Shown here piece after piece: positions 1-4,583 of a stretch of 5,673 nucleotides of DNA. Location of the stretch: assembly GCA_023255765.1 (NCBI GenBank), contig JAGDVT010000027.1, positions 1 through 5,673 on the forward strand, in the 5' to 3' direction. Source of the stretch: Candidatus Paceibacter sp. Its GTDB lineage: Bacteria > Patescibacteriota > Minisyncoccia > UBA6257 > HR35. The notes below the pieces were generated by a model that saw only the letters and a program-made list of their open reading frames with translations, had not been told where the DNA came from and ran no database searches. Position 1 is the first letter of the stretch. Every line of letters begins with the position of its first letter. Both the position numbers and the translations under genes were made by a program.

Positions 1-226
1 TTTTGGGCTGTGAGCTTCGGGGGATGACCTAAAGGCAAATGCTATATAATTTCTATTTTGCCTTATTTCCATAAGCTCTGAAGTCTATCCCTTATATCCA
101 CAAGGAGGATGAGATTCAATCTCCTTCTAACTTCTATATAAACAATTTTTGCATAGTTCCGCGTTAAGTCTGCGTTTTTCTGCGTATTAATATTATTATA
201 CTTAAAAAGCCTAAATTTTTCAAATG
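1..226. other. Left-edge intergenic stretch with hairpins and a short open frame
   Basis: No convincing complete gene lies here. An inverted repeat AAGGCAAA (32-39) / TTTGCCTT (57-64) and a second, AAGGAG (102-107) / CTCCTT (121-126), are visible; neither is followed by a T-run on either strand, so I do not call them terminators. On the minus strand an ATG at 72-70 opens a frame of 24 codons that runs off the left edge without a stop. It lacks a clear ribosome binding site and could be the start of a gene or chance. Positions 158-188 hold a degenerate repeat array, listed separately. No intrinsic terminator is visible for the minus-strand gene that ends at 227. Confidence 0.5.
158..188 (+). 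repeat. Degenerate ~10-bp tandem repeat (TCYGCGTWWD)
   Basis: Three head-to-tail units are visible: TCCGCGTTAAG (158-168), TCTGCGTTTT (169-178) and TCTGCGTATT (179-188). They start 11 and 10 bp apart. The same kind of unit recurs in both orientations at 3161-3241, upstream of the Nudix gene, so this looks like a dispersed intergenic repeat family. Function is unknown. Confidence 0.6.
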
Positions 227-1267
227 TCAATGAACAGTACCAGACACTTGTTGCATTTTATTTAATTCTTGATCCATTATTTTAACACAATTTCCGAGCT
301 TTATTATATCTTCTTTGGTAATGTACTCTGCCTCTAAAATAATATTCTTTAACAAAATAAAACTAAAAATTCCCAATAATATATTTTTTAAATACTGGTC
401 ATAAAGATTAGAATTTAAAAAATCTACAAAGTCTTTAAATCCAATTCCATCTTTATACCTCGGGTCATTCTTGTATCTTTTGAAATAGTTAAGTAAAAAG
501 TCATTTTTTAAAATCCTCACAGCATATTTTAAAATACCCTCAATCTCTTCAAAACTTAATTTCATATTCGGATCATTTAATGCAAATTCAATTCTGTAAA
601 CATCTATTTTTTGCTGCAAAATTTTTAAAGAAATAGGATAATTTCCATCTTCTTTATTTAATTTAATTAAGCTTGAGCTTTTGTCTAAAGCCCCAGTTAT
701 ATCTATTGCAAAAACTACAACTTCATTTTCTAATTGAACTACCATATAAATATCTGCTGCGCCAATTAAATCATCCAAAACCGGCGCTTCTATAAATTTT
801 ATCCTCTCAAAATTTAGTGTGGTAAAAATATTTTTAATAAAATTTTCAACACCTTTTCCTTTAATTTGCCCTAATGAAGAAGATTCTACAGCTTTTATTC
901 TTCCATAATCACTGGTAGCTCTAGATTTTTGTTTTTCTAATTGCTCTTCTGACCAAATTTTTAAAAGTTCTTTTATGACATCATTTCCATTGACCTTTCT
1001 TGTTTCATTAATTGCATTATTAAATGCCTTTATTATATTTTCAAATTCTTCTATAGTAGTTATTTTAGGCAAGTTTGTGATTTGTTTACTTAATTTATCA
1101 AAAAATTCTTTTGTTGATTGAAGAAAGGTCTTTCTTGAATATCCCCCAGCTCCAAGTTTTTGATTTATATCTTCAAAATATTCTCTAAGGCTACCCTTTA
1201 AAAAAGAATAAGGAAATTCAACTCTATGCTCTCTTCTTGGATATTCTGCTTCATAAGGAACCTGCAT
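227..1267 (-). CDS. Uncharacterised 346-aa protein, possible PD-(D/E)XK-like nuclease fold
   Basis: I do not recognise the family. The N-terminal third is helical and charged. The middle has a pattern like a PD-(D/E)XK core: GKGVENFIKNIF (137-148) with E141, GAADIYMVV (169-177) with D172, then a hydrophobic strand VVVFAIDITG (183-192) with D189. The usual lysine two residues after the acidic residue is T191, so catalysis is uncertain; K202 or K205 could substitute. The C-terminal part is helical with a hydrophobic stretch at about 295-311 that contains a lysine, more like a buried helix than a membrane span. The ATG at 1267 is the only methionine before residue 175. There is no Shine-Dalgarno sequence; an extended -10 ends 6 nt before the ATG, which implies leaderless translation. 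It appears monocistronic. The nuclease assignment is inference from pattern only; the ORF itself is solid. Confidence 0.83.
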   Translation of the reverse strand: MQVPYEAEYPRREHRVEFPYSFLKGSLREYFEDINQKLGAGGYSRKTFLQSTKEFFDKLSKQITNLPKITTIEEFENIIKAFNNAINETRKVNGNDVIKELLKIWSEEQLEKQKSRATSDYGRIKAVESSSLGQIKGKGVENFIKNIFTTLNFERIKFIEAPVLDDLIGAADIYMVVQLENEVVVFAIDITGALDKSSSLIKLNKEDGNYPISLKILQQKIDVYRIEFALNDPNMKLSFEEIEGILKYAVRILKNDFLLNYFKRYKNDPRYKDGIGFKDFVDFLNSNLYDQYLKNILLGIFSFILLKNIILEAEYITKEDIIKLGNCVKIMDQELNKMQQVSGTVH

Positions 1268-1273
1268 TAAATA

Positions 1274-1302
1274 ATTTTAGCATAAAAAATAAAGGCCGGC
1301 AA
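1274..1302 (-). promoter_or_regulatory. Promoter of the 346-aa gene, overlapping a terminator
   Basis: On the minus strand, TTGCCG (1302-1297) is followed after exactly 17 nt by TGC-TAAAAT (extended -10; hexamer 1279-1274). The ATG starts 7 nt after the hexamer, at the expected transcription start, so the mRNA would be leaderless. The -35 box lies in the 3' arm of the terminator hairpin of the upstream gene. Confidence 0.55.
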
Positions 1303-1320
1303 TTTTTTTATTTGCCGGCC
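1294..1320 (-). terminator. Intrinsic terminator of the 79-aa gene
   Basis: A perfect 9-bp stem, GGCCGGCAA (1294-1302) / TTGCCGGCC (1312-1320), has a 9-nt T-rich loop. Read on the minus strand it is followed by TTTATTTTTTATG, a good U-tract. It lies 38 nt past the stop codon of the 79-aa gene. Confidence 0.85.
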
Positions 1321-1357
1321 CACTGCTTTTTAATATTATATATTATATATTCTTATT

Positions 1358-1597
1358 CTATTCTAAGTTTTCTAAGTTTATAATAATTCTATGCTCTTTA
1401 TTACAAAATTTACATTCATATTTTATAACTAATTTTCCTTCTTTTGTGAAAATTTCTACACCTGTATCCCACGAACCCCCGCTATCGGGGGACTCGCAGG
1501 ATATAATATACATATTCTCTTCTTCTCCACGTACCCTACGTACAGCGCTACACATATCTGTACTAATAATTTGTCTTACATCTACATCTTTTTCCAT
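1358..1597 (-). CDS. Small four-cysteine protein of unknown function (79 aa)
   Basis: I do not recognise this protein. It has cysteines at 16, 34, 62 and 65; the last two form a CKFC knuckle between beta-like segments (VEIFTKEGKLVIKYECKFC, then HRIIINL), suggesting half of a zinc ribbon or a metal or redox site. No signal peptide or membrane span is seen. The start is well supported: GGAGG (1611-1607) sits 9 nt upstream of the ATG and a near-consensus promoter lies just before it. The gene is divergent from the 285-aa operon and may be its regulator or partner; this is inferred from position only. Two oddities: a GC-rich 6-bp hairpin inside the gene that encodes PDSGGS, and a 9-bp tandem duplication at the 3' end giving NLE-NLE before the TAG stop. 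Confidence 0.85.
   Translation of the reverse strand: MEKDVDVRQIISTDMCSAVRRVRGEEENMYIISCESPDSGGSWDTGVEIFTKEGKLVIKYECKFCNKEHRIIINLENLE
1476..1491. repeat. GC-rich perfect hairpin inside the 79-aa gene
   Basis: CCCCCG (1476-1481), loop CTAT, CGGGGG (1486-1491). It is one of very few GC runs in an otherwise AT-rich gene and encodes part of PDSGGSW. It may be a small inserted palindromic element or just a local structure. Confidence 0.6.
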
Positions 1598-1618
1598 TAT
1601 AGATCACCTCCGCATATA

Positions 1619-1647
1619 ATTATACAACATCAACTTGAAAAAGTCAA
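1619..1647 (-). promoter_or_regulatory. Promoter of the 79-aa gene (TTGACT-17-TATAAT)
   Basis: On the minus strand TTGACT (1647-1642) is followed by a 17-nt spacer (1641-1625) and a perfect TATAAT (1624-1619). Transcription should start near 1613, giving a leader of about 15 nt that begins almost at the Shine-Dalgarno sequence. Confidence 0.8.
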
Positions 1648-1663
1648 CATCTTGAATTTTCAA
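1625..1663. promoter_or_regulatory. Candidate operator: two CAACATC repeats 20 bp apart plus a TTGAA dyad
   Basis: CAACATC occurs at 1625-1631 and again at 1645-1651, two helical turns apart, each followed within a few bases by TTGAA (1635-1639 and 1652-1656). The second TTGAA is half of a dyad TTGAA-TT-TTCAA (1652-1663). The cluster covers the -35 box and spacer of the minus-strand promoter and lies just upstream of the plus-strand -10, so one bound protein could control both divergent transcripts. This is an inference from layout. Confidence 0.4.
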
Positions 1664-1671
1664 ATTATTTT

Positions 1672-1677
1672 TATAAT
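1672..1677 (+). promoter_or_regulatory. Probable -10 box of the 285/128/51-aa operon
   Basis: A perfect TATAAT lies 33 nt before the ATG at 1711. The only -35-like sequence, TTGAAT (1652-1657), is 14 nt away, too close for a normal sigma70 promoter. The promoter may therefore be weak or activator-dependent, with TTGAAT part of the neighbouring dyad. Confidence 0.45.
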
Positions 1678-1710
1678 ATTAATAAGCACACTAAAGGGAG
1701 GTGAAAAAAT

Positions 1711-2568
1711 ATGAAATTATTCCATTTCTCCGATAAATTGACTGTAGCAGAAGAAATAAGAATGTATGAAGCCTTGAAATTTTATTATGAAAATTACGAA
1801 GTTCAGTATATTAATGGCGAATACAAAATAAGCCAAAACAGTATAGCAAGAAAGCTATATGAAAATCTTTATATACTCGGTAATTCTAAAATGCAAAGAA
1901 TAATTTTATCAACTATGTATGCAATTAAAGACAATTATAAATGGGTGGTTTATAATATCTTAAATAAAAAATTTATGTTAGAAGAAAAAGATTTTATAGG
2001 TATTATTAGTAAAGGCAAAAATGGCATAAAAGAAGTTGTAGACCTAGTTTGTACACGCATTGAAGACTCATACTATATAGAAGGAGAAGATAAAATAATT
2101 TTAGTCTTAAGACCTGTTGGTGAAGAATTTATTAATTTTCTAACTTTATGTTTAAGATTCGGAAACGACTTGATAGAAGCAATAGGATATCCAGTAAATA
2201 TAGAAATGCCTACATTAGATTTTGCGAATAAGCTTTTAAGAGATATACAAGAATATCAATTAAGACAAGGTATATACAAGCCAGCTGTTGACTATGATTT
2301 AGTTAGTTTATCAGACAGGATGAAATTATTTATAGCAGCCTGGAGGAGATTTCTAATTTATGACTACGGCGTGATTACAGGATATAGAAATGGTATTCTG
2401 TTTGAACCTAGTAAATGTTCTAGATTGCCTTTAGGGGAAAGTATTATAGAAAAATTTGGAGGGTTAGAAATGCCAGTTTTATTAAGTGGAGTTGAGAATC
2501 CTATGCCTAAACATCGTTTAATATCTTTTATTGAACTTGTTGAGTCTTTGAAGGGAGGTGAAAAATAA
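1711..2568 (+). CDS. Uncharacterised 285-aa protein, first gene of a three-gene operon
   Basis: I do not recognise the family. The protein is mostly helical with alternating charged and aromatic residues. Residues 38-62, around SQNSIARKLYENL, resemble a helix-turn-helix, but weakly. A beta-like segment DKIILVLRPVG (127-137) precedes a helix with LTLCLRFGNDLIEAIG (144-159). The C-terminal third has WRRFLIYDYGVITGYRNG (211-228). No signal peptide, membrane span or known catalytic motif is seen. The ATG at 1711 has GGAGG 9 nt upstream (1697-1701). Its last codons (GGEK) are formed by the ribosome binding site of the next gene, and its TAA stop shares one base with the next ATG (TAATG), a sign of translational coupling. 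Function must be tied to the 128-aa and 51-aa products, probably in similar amounts. Confidence 0.9.
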   Translation: MKLFHFSDKLTVAEEIRMYEALKFYYENYEVQYINGEYKISQNSIARKLYENLYILGNSKMQRIILSTMYAIKDNYKWVVYNILNKKFMLEEKDFIGIISKGKNGIKEVVDLVCTRIEDSYYIEGEDKIILVLRPVGEEFINFLTLCLRFGNDLIEAIGYPVNIEMPTLDFANKLLRDIQEYQLRQGIYKPAVDYDLVSLSDRMKLFIAAWRRFLIYDYGVITGYRNGILFEPSKCSRLPLGESIIEKFGGLEMPVLLSGVENPMPKHRLISFIELVESLKGGEK

Positions 2569-2954
2569 TGATTCTAGCTTTACACATAAGCCTCGCTTGC
2601 CTTAAGTATGTACATTCTAGAATAATACTAGCATATCAAAATGGATTATTAGAAGAAGTAGAACTTTATGAACTTGTAAGAGAAGTATTAAAGAGTATGC
2701 CTAAAATTAATAAACCAGAAGATATATATACCTTAGATAAAATGACTGTTGTTATTGAGATAGAAGAAAGGCATCTAATTGCGATATTAGCAGTATCAAA
2801 TTTTGGAGATGTAGATGAAAATAGAAATTTAGTAGGAGCAGAATTAATGATAAAAGCTAAGAATGCTTTATTAAGCAATAGAGAAGAAGGAGAAAATAGC
2901 GAGATAGAAAGACTGAAAAAATTATGGGAAGGAGGTGATAAAAATGAGACGTGA
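2568..2954 (+). CDS. Uncharacterised 128-aa protein, second gene of the operon
   Basis: Not recognised. The N-terminal 25 residues are hydrophobic (ILALHISLACLKYV and RIILAY) but contain H, K and R and look like a buried helix rather than a signal peptide. Then come an acidic helix (29-43), a two-strand segment (DKMTVVIEIEERHLIAILAV, 57-76) and a charged C-terminal helix (SEIERLKKLWEG, 111-122). The start is fixed by the TAATG overlap with the preceding gene and GGAGG (2554-2558) 9 nt upstream. The 3' end overlaps the 51-aa gene by 11 nt, and its final codons (GGDK) again coincide with a Shine-Dalgarno sequence. The spacing implies co-translation with both neighbours. Confidence 0.9.
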   Translation: MILALHISLACLKYVHSRIILAYQNGLLEEVELYELVREVLKSMPKINKPEDIYTLDKMTVVIEIEERHLIAILAVSNFGDVDENRNLVGAELMIKAKNALLSNREEGENSEIERLKKLWEGGDKNET

Positions 2955-3099
2955 GACAAGAGCGCCTGTTAAGCCCCGAACACCTGTTAAGCCTACACCA
3001 AAGCGAGGTCCAGATCCTGATAAGCATCCCGAATGGGATCCCCGAAGGCAGTGCCCCGATCAAAAAACGAGAACAGTTCAACCTAATCAACCTCCATAA
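2944..3099 (+). CDS. Proline-rich basic peptide (51 aa), last gene of the operon
   Basis: ATG at 2944, TAA at 3097-3099. A near-perfect ribosome binding site AAGGAGGTGAT ends 6 nt before the ATG (GGAGG at 2931-2935), which is the best evidence that this short frame is translated. 13 of 51 residues are proline and many are Arg or Lys. An imperfect repeat APVKPRTPVKPTP (7-19) opens the peptide, followed by GPDPDKHPEWDPRRQC (22-37) and a PNQPP end. There is one tryptophan and one cysteine. It should be unfolded, and could be a nucleic-acid- or protein-binding tail, a secreted or modified peptide, or an antitoxin-like partner; none of these is shown. It overlaps the 128-aa gene by 11 nt and is followed 15 nt later by a terminator hairpin, so it closes the operon. 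Confidence 0.75.
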   Translation: MRRETRAPVKPRTPVKPTPKRGPDPDKHPEWDPRRQCPDQKTRTVQPNQPP

Positions 3100-3114
3100 A
3101 ATCCCTTAAAAAAT

Positions 3115-3146
3115 ATAAGGGTGCGGCATTTAAGCCGCGCCCTTAT
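3115..3146 (+). terminator. Terminator of the 285/128/51-aa operon
   Basis: A 13-bp stem pairs 3115-3127 with 3134-3146 (one G-U pair), with loop ATTTAA. It is followed by TTAAATTTC, a weak U-tract. A CCCTTA at 3103-3108 could pair instead with TAAGGG at 3116-3121, breaking the base of the stem, so a competing fold exists. Confidence 0.75.
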
Positions 3147-3160
3147 TTAAATTTCTATAA

Positions 3161-3241
3161 ACACAGACTTTTGCGGACTTAGCACAGACAGTTCAGACAT
3201 ATTATTTGTCTTTGTTCAATCAGTGTTCATTCTGTTCTGCC
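3161..3241. repeat. Degenerate ~10-bp repeats in both orientations
   Basis: Minus-orientation units end at 3167 (ACACAGA), 3177 (GCGGA), 3188 (CACAGA) and 3197 (TTCAGA), spaced 10, 11 and 9 bp. Plus-orientation units TCAGTGTTCAT (3220-3230) and TCTGTTCTGCC (3231-3241) follow. They match the unit of the array at 158-188. No gene is seen between 3100 and 3283. Confidence 0.5.
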
Positions 3242-3269
3242 TAGTACAAAATTCGTATTAAATCTGCAT

Positions 3270-3275
3270 TATAAT
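3270..3275 (+). promoter_or_regulatory. -10 box of the Nudix gene
   Basis: TATAAT ends 8 nt before the ATG at 3284, so transcription should start within a base or two of the start codon. There is no Shine-Dalgarno sequence and no good -35 box. Confidence 0.55.
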
Positions 3276-3283
3276 AATTTTTA

Positions 3284-3685
3284 ATGGATGTAGTTAATTT
3301 GGGAGTTGTAATAAATAATAAAGGCGAAGTATTGATAATTAAAAGAAAAATACCAGAAAAAGGAAAAACAGGTAAAATATTGACCTGGGCATTTCCTGGA
3401 GGTAGGCAAGATAAAGATGAAACAAGAGAGCAAGCAGTAGAAAGAGAAGTTTTATTAGAAACAGGGTATAAAGTAAAAGCAGTAAAACAAATAAATTTAA
3501 GGATACATCCTGACACAGGAGTTTTATTAATATATCATTTATGCGAGCTTTTAGAAGAAAATCAAATACAGCAACCAGAAGAAAACCATGAAATAGAAGA
3601 AATAAAATGGGTAAAACCAGAAGAATTAAAAAATTATTTTACAACAGATATTGATCCACAAGTTAAAAAGCTATTAGGAATTTAA
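3284..3685 (+). CDS. Nudix hydrolase (133 aa)
   Basis: A single-domain Nudix protein of typical length. Residues 4-22 form the first strands (VNLGVVINNKGEVLIIKRK), WAFPGG is at 35-40, and the Nudix box runs from G40 to Y62: G40, E46, R54, E55, E59 and G61 match GX5EX7REUXEEXGU. The first Glu of the EE pair is L58, while the second, usually a metal ligand, is kept as E59. Known family chemistry is metal-dependent hydrolysis of nucleoside diphosphates linked to another group; the substrate here (oxidised dNTP, sugar nucleotide, NADH, dinucleoside polyphosphate or capped RNA) cannot be read from sequence. It is cytosolic. The start is supported by the N-terminal strand and by the absence of upstream sequence in frame with a ribosome binding site. 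A TATAAT 8 nt before the ATG suggests a leaderless mRNA. It stands alone on the plus strand. Confidence 0.95.
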   Translation: MDVVNLGVVINNKGEVLIIKRKIPEKGKTGKILTWAFPGGRQDKDETREQAVEREVLLETGYKVKAVKQINLRIHPDTGVLLIYHLCELLEENQIQQPEENHEIEEIKWVKPEELKNYFTTDIDPQVKKLLGI

Positions 3686-3703
3686 GGAATGTTTTTTATA
3701 AAA

Positions 3704-3732
3704 AATTTAGCCGGCATATAGCCGGCTAAATT
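3704..3732 (-). terminator. Terminator of the 69-aa minus-strand gene
   Basis: A perfect 12-bp stem, 3704-3715 / 3721-3732 (core TTTAGCCGGC), with loop ATATA. Read on the minus strand it is followed by TTTTTATAAAAAAC. On the plus strand no T-run follows, though it may also slow transcription coming from the Nudix gene. Confidence 0.8.
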
Positions 3733-3776
3733 AGCCGCCCTCCACTCCCTCAACTGGCTCCCATGTTTGGGTCGTT

Positions 3777-3847
3777 ATCCTCAAGAATCCCACGCAGGAC
3801 TTGAGGATGGCTCGAGTTTTTATCTTTCCATTGCCCGCTCTCGAGCC
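3777..3847. repeat. Two nested inverted repeats around the stop of the 69-aa gene
   Basis: ATCCTCAAG (3777-3785) / CTTGAGGAT (3800-3808) is a 9-bp inverted repeat with a 14-nt loop. Directly next to it, GGCTCGAG (3809-3816) pairs with CTCGAGCC (3840-3847), straddling the stop codon at 3820. They belong to the GC-rich island and may be RNA structures of the minus-strand transcript. Confidence 0.55.
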
Positions 3848-4029
3848 TCAGCTTCAGAGTCACCGTAGCCTTCAGTGACAGTTCCATCATCCCACTCAAC
3901 CCTCGCTCTGTACCTTTCCTCAGAGAGCAGGAGGTGGATTGGAATGGCTAACCCCATGGTCATAAAGACCTCTATGGGGTCTAAGGGTTCCCTTTCCTTA
4001 TGGATCTCTGCCCTTATGGGCTTTGCCAC
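3820..4029 (-). CDS. Small acidic/basic protein of unknown function (69 aa), GC-rich
   Basis: Not recognised. The N-terminus is charged (MAKPIRAEIHKEREPLD), residues 19-34 are hydrophobic (IEVFMTMGLAIPIHLL), and the C-terminus YRARVEWDDGTVTEGYG-DSEAEARERAMER looks like a beta hairpin followed by a helix. That layout is loosely like the end of small alpha/beta RNA- or protein-binding folds; no family is claimed. The start is GTG at 4029: AGGAGGTGA (GGAGG at 4043-4039) stands 9 nt upstream. An ATG at 4034 is out of frame and only 4 nt from the same site. Base use is unlike the neighbours, with about half G+C and many AGG and ATA codons, which suggests a different origin. It has its own promoter and a strong terminator beyond its stop. 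Confidence 0.8.
   Translation of the reverse strand: MAKPIRAEIHKEREPLDPIEVFMTMGLAIPIHLLLSEERYRARVEWDDGTVTEGYGDSEAEARERAMER
3951..3980. repeat. Bulged hairpin within the 69-aa gene
   Basis: ACCCCAT-GGTC (3951-3961), loop ATAAA, GACC (3967-3970), bulge TCT, ATGGGGT (3974-3980): 11 base pairs in total. It falls in the codons for PLDPIEVFMTMGL and could affect translation or mRNA stability. Confidence 0.5.
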
Positions 4030-4066
4030 GACATTTCACCTCCTTTCTTTTAGGCTTCCTAATAAA

Positions 4067-4096
4067 ATTATAAATATTCAAAATTTCAAAAGTCAA
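4067..4096 (-). promoter_or_regulatory. Promoter of the 69-aa gene (TTGACT-18-TATAAT)
   Basis: On the minus strand TTGACT (4096-4091), an 18-nt spacer, then a perfect TATAAT (4072-4067). Transcription should start near 4060, giving a leader of about 30 nt that contains the Shine-Dalgarno sequence. The -35 hexamer is identical to that of the 79-aa gene. Confidence 0.75.
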
Positions 4097-4153
4097 GATT
4101 GTATACCATCAAAAAACCGCGCAATAAAGCCAATTTTTAATATTTATCCACAA

Positions 4154-4219
4154 TTATCTTATTTTTCTTTCATAAAATTTTCTTAGTTTTTCATCTATTT
4201 CTTTTAGTTGATTAATAAG
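4154..4219 (-). pseudogene. Possible gene remnant (coding-looking 21-residue tail, no start)
   Basis: Just past the PIN gene, a minus-strand frame reads LINQLKEIDEKLRKFYERK and then stops at 4156-4154. The heptad-like charged helix and lack of unlikely codons look coding, but there is no ATG, GTG or TTG and no ribosome binding site; the frame is open only back to a stop just upstream. It could be the worn 3' end of a lost gene, or chance in AT-rich DNA. Confidence 0.25.
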
Positions 4220-4583
4220 GAAGTAGCAATTTTAGCCCCTCTATTTTAGAAAAGTGTTTAATATTCCGAGTTATTAAAACAAGATCATAGATCAAAGCAG
4301 TAGCAGCGATAAAGGAATCAGCTAATGGTAAATTATATTTTCTTCTTATTATACCAGCTAACTTAGACACTTCTTTATCTAAAGTAAGTAATGTGAAGTT
4401 ATTTAAAAAATTACTAACAATAAATTCTTTATTTGGATCTTCGAGTTCTTTACCTGAATAAATCTCAGCTATGTTAATAGAAGTTATAAAACATTTTGCG
4501 TTTTCTAAAACATATAAAATAAACCTCCGTCCTTCTTTTTTACCTCTTAAATAATCTATCAAAATATCACTATCTAATAAAAT
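4212..4583 (-). CDS. vapC: PIN-domain ribonuclease toxin, VapC-like, probable ATT start (123 aa)
   Basis: A PIN-domain protein of normal VapC length if read from ATT at 4583. The order of motifs is canonical: LLDSDILIDYLRG at the N-terminus (D4), TSINIAEIYSG with E40, LPLADSFIAATAL with D89, and LVLITRNIKHF with N107 in the place of the fourth acidic residue. VapC toxins are Mg-dependent endoribonucleases that cut tRNA or rRNA and are held inactive by their antitoxin. The frame contains no ATG or GTG upstream of D4. The first usable TTG (4562) would remove D4 and the first strand, so it is unlikely to be the true start. GGAG (4595-4592) sits 8 nt before the ATT. The 5' end overlaps the antitoxin gene by 14 nt. 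Alternatives are a sequencing error or a toxin silenced by loss of its start codon. Confidence 0.85.
   Translation of the reverse strand: MLLDSDILIDYLRGKKEGRRFILYVLENAKCFITSINIAEIYSGKELEDPNKEFIVSNFLNNFTLLTLDKEVSKLAGIIRRKYNLPLADSFIAATALIYDLVLITRNIKHFSKIEGLKLLLPY

Noticed and set aside
1331..1352. AT-only run TATATTATATATTATATATT
   Set aside because: It is a low-complexity stretch between a stop codon and a terminator, with no sign of function.
2666..3090. Long open frames on the minus strand opposite the 128-aa and 51-aa genes
   Set aside because: They lack ribosome binding sites and lie opposite genes with strong start signals and operon overlap.
3241..3516. Minus-strand frame opposite the start of the Nudix gene
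   Set aside because: It is antisense to a clear Nudix domain and has no start signals.
4100..4125. Possible terminator of the PIN gene (GCGCGG followed by six T on the minus strand)
   Set aside because: I could not find a complementary arm for GCGCGG within range, so no hairpin supports it.
4144..4152. TTATCCACA, a perfect DnaA box
   Set aside because: It is a single copy with no cluster of further boxes, no dnaA or dnaN gene and no origin-like layout; a 9-mer match can occur by chance.
3875..4186. Plus-strand frame of about 100 codons over the 69-aa gene
   Set aside because: The minus-strand gene has a promoter, Shine-Dalgarno sequence and terminator; the plus frame has none and its protein is not plausible.
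4212..4562. PIN toxin starting at TTG 4562
   Set aside because: This start removes the first catalytic Asp and the first beta strand of the PIN fold.
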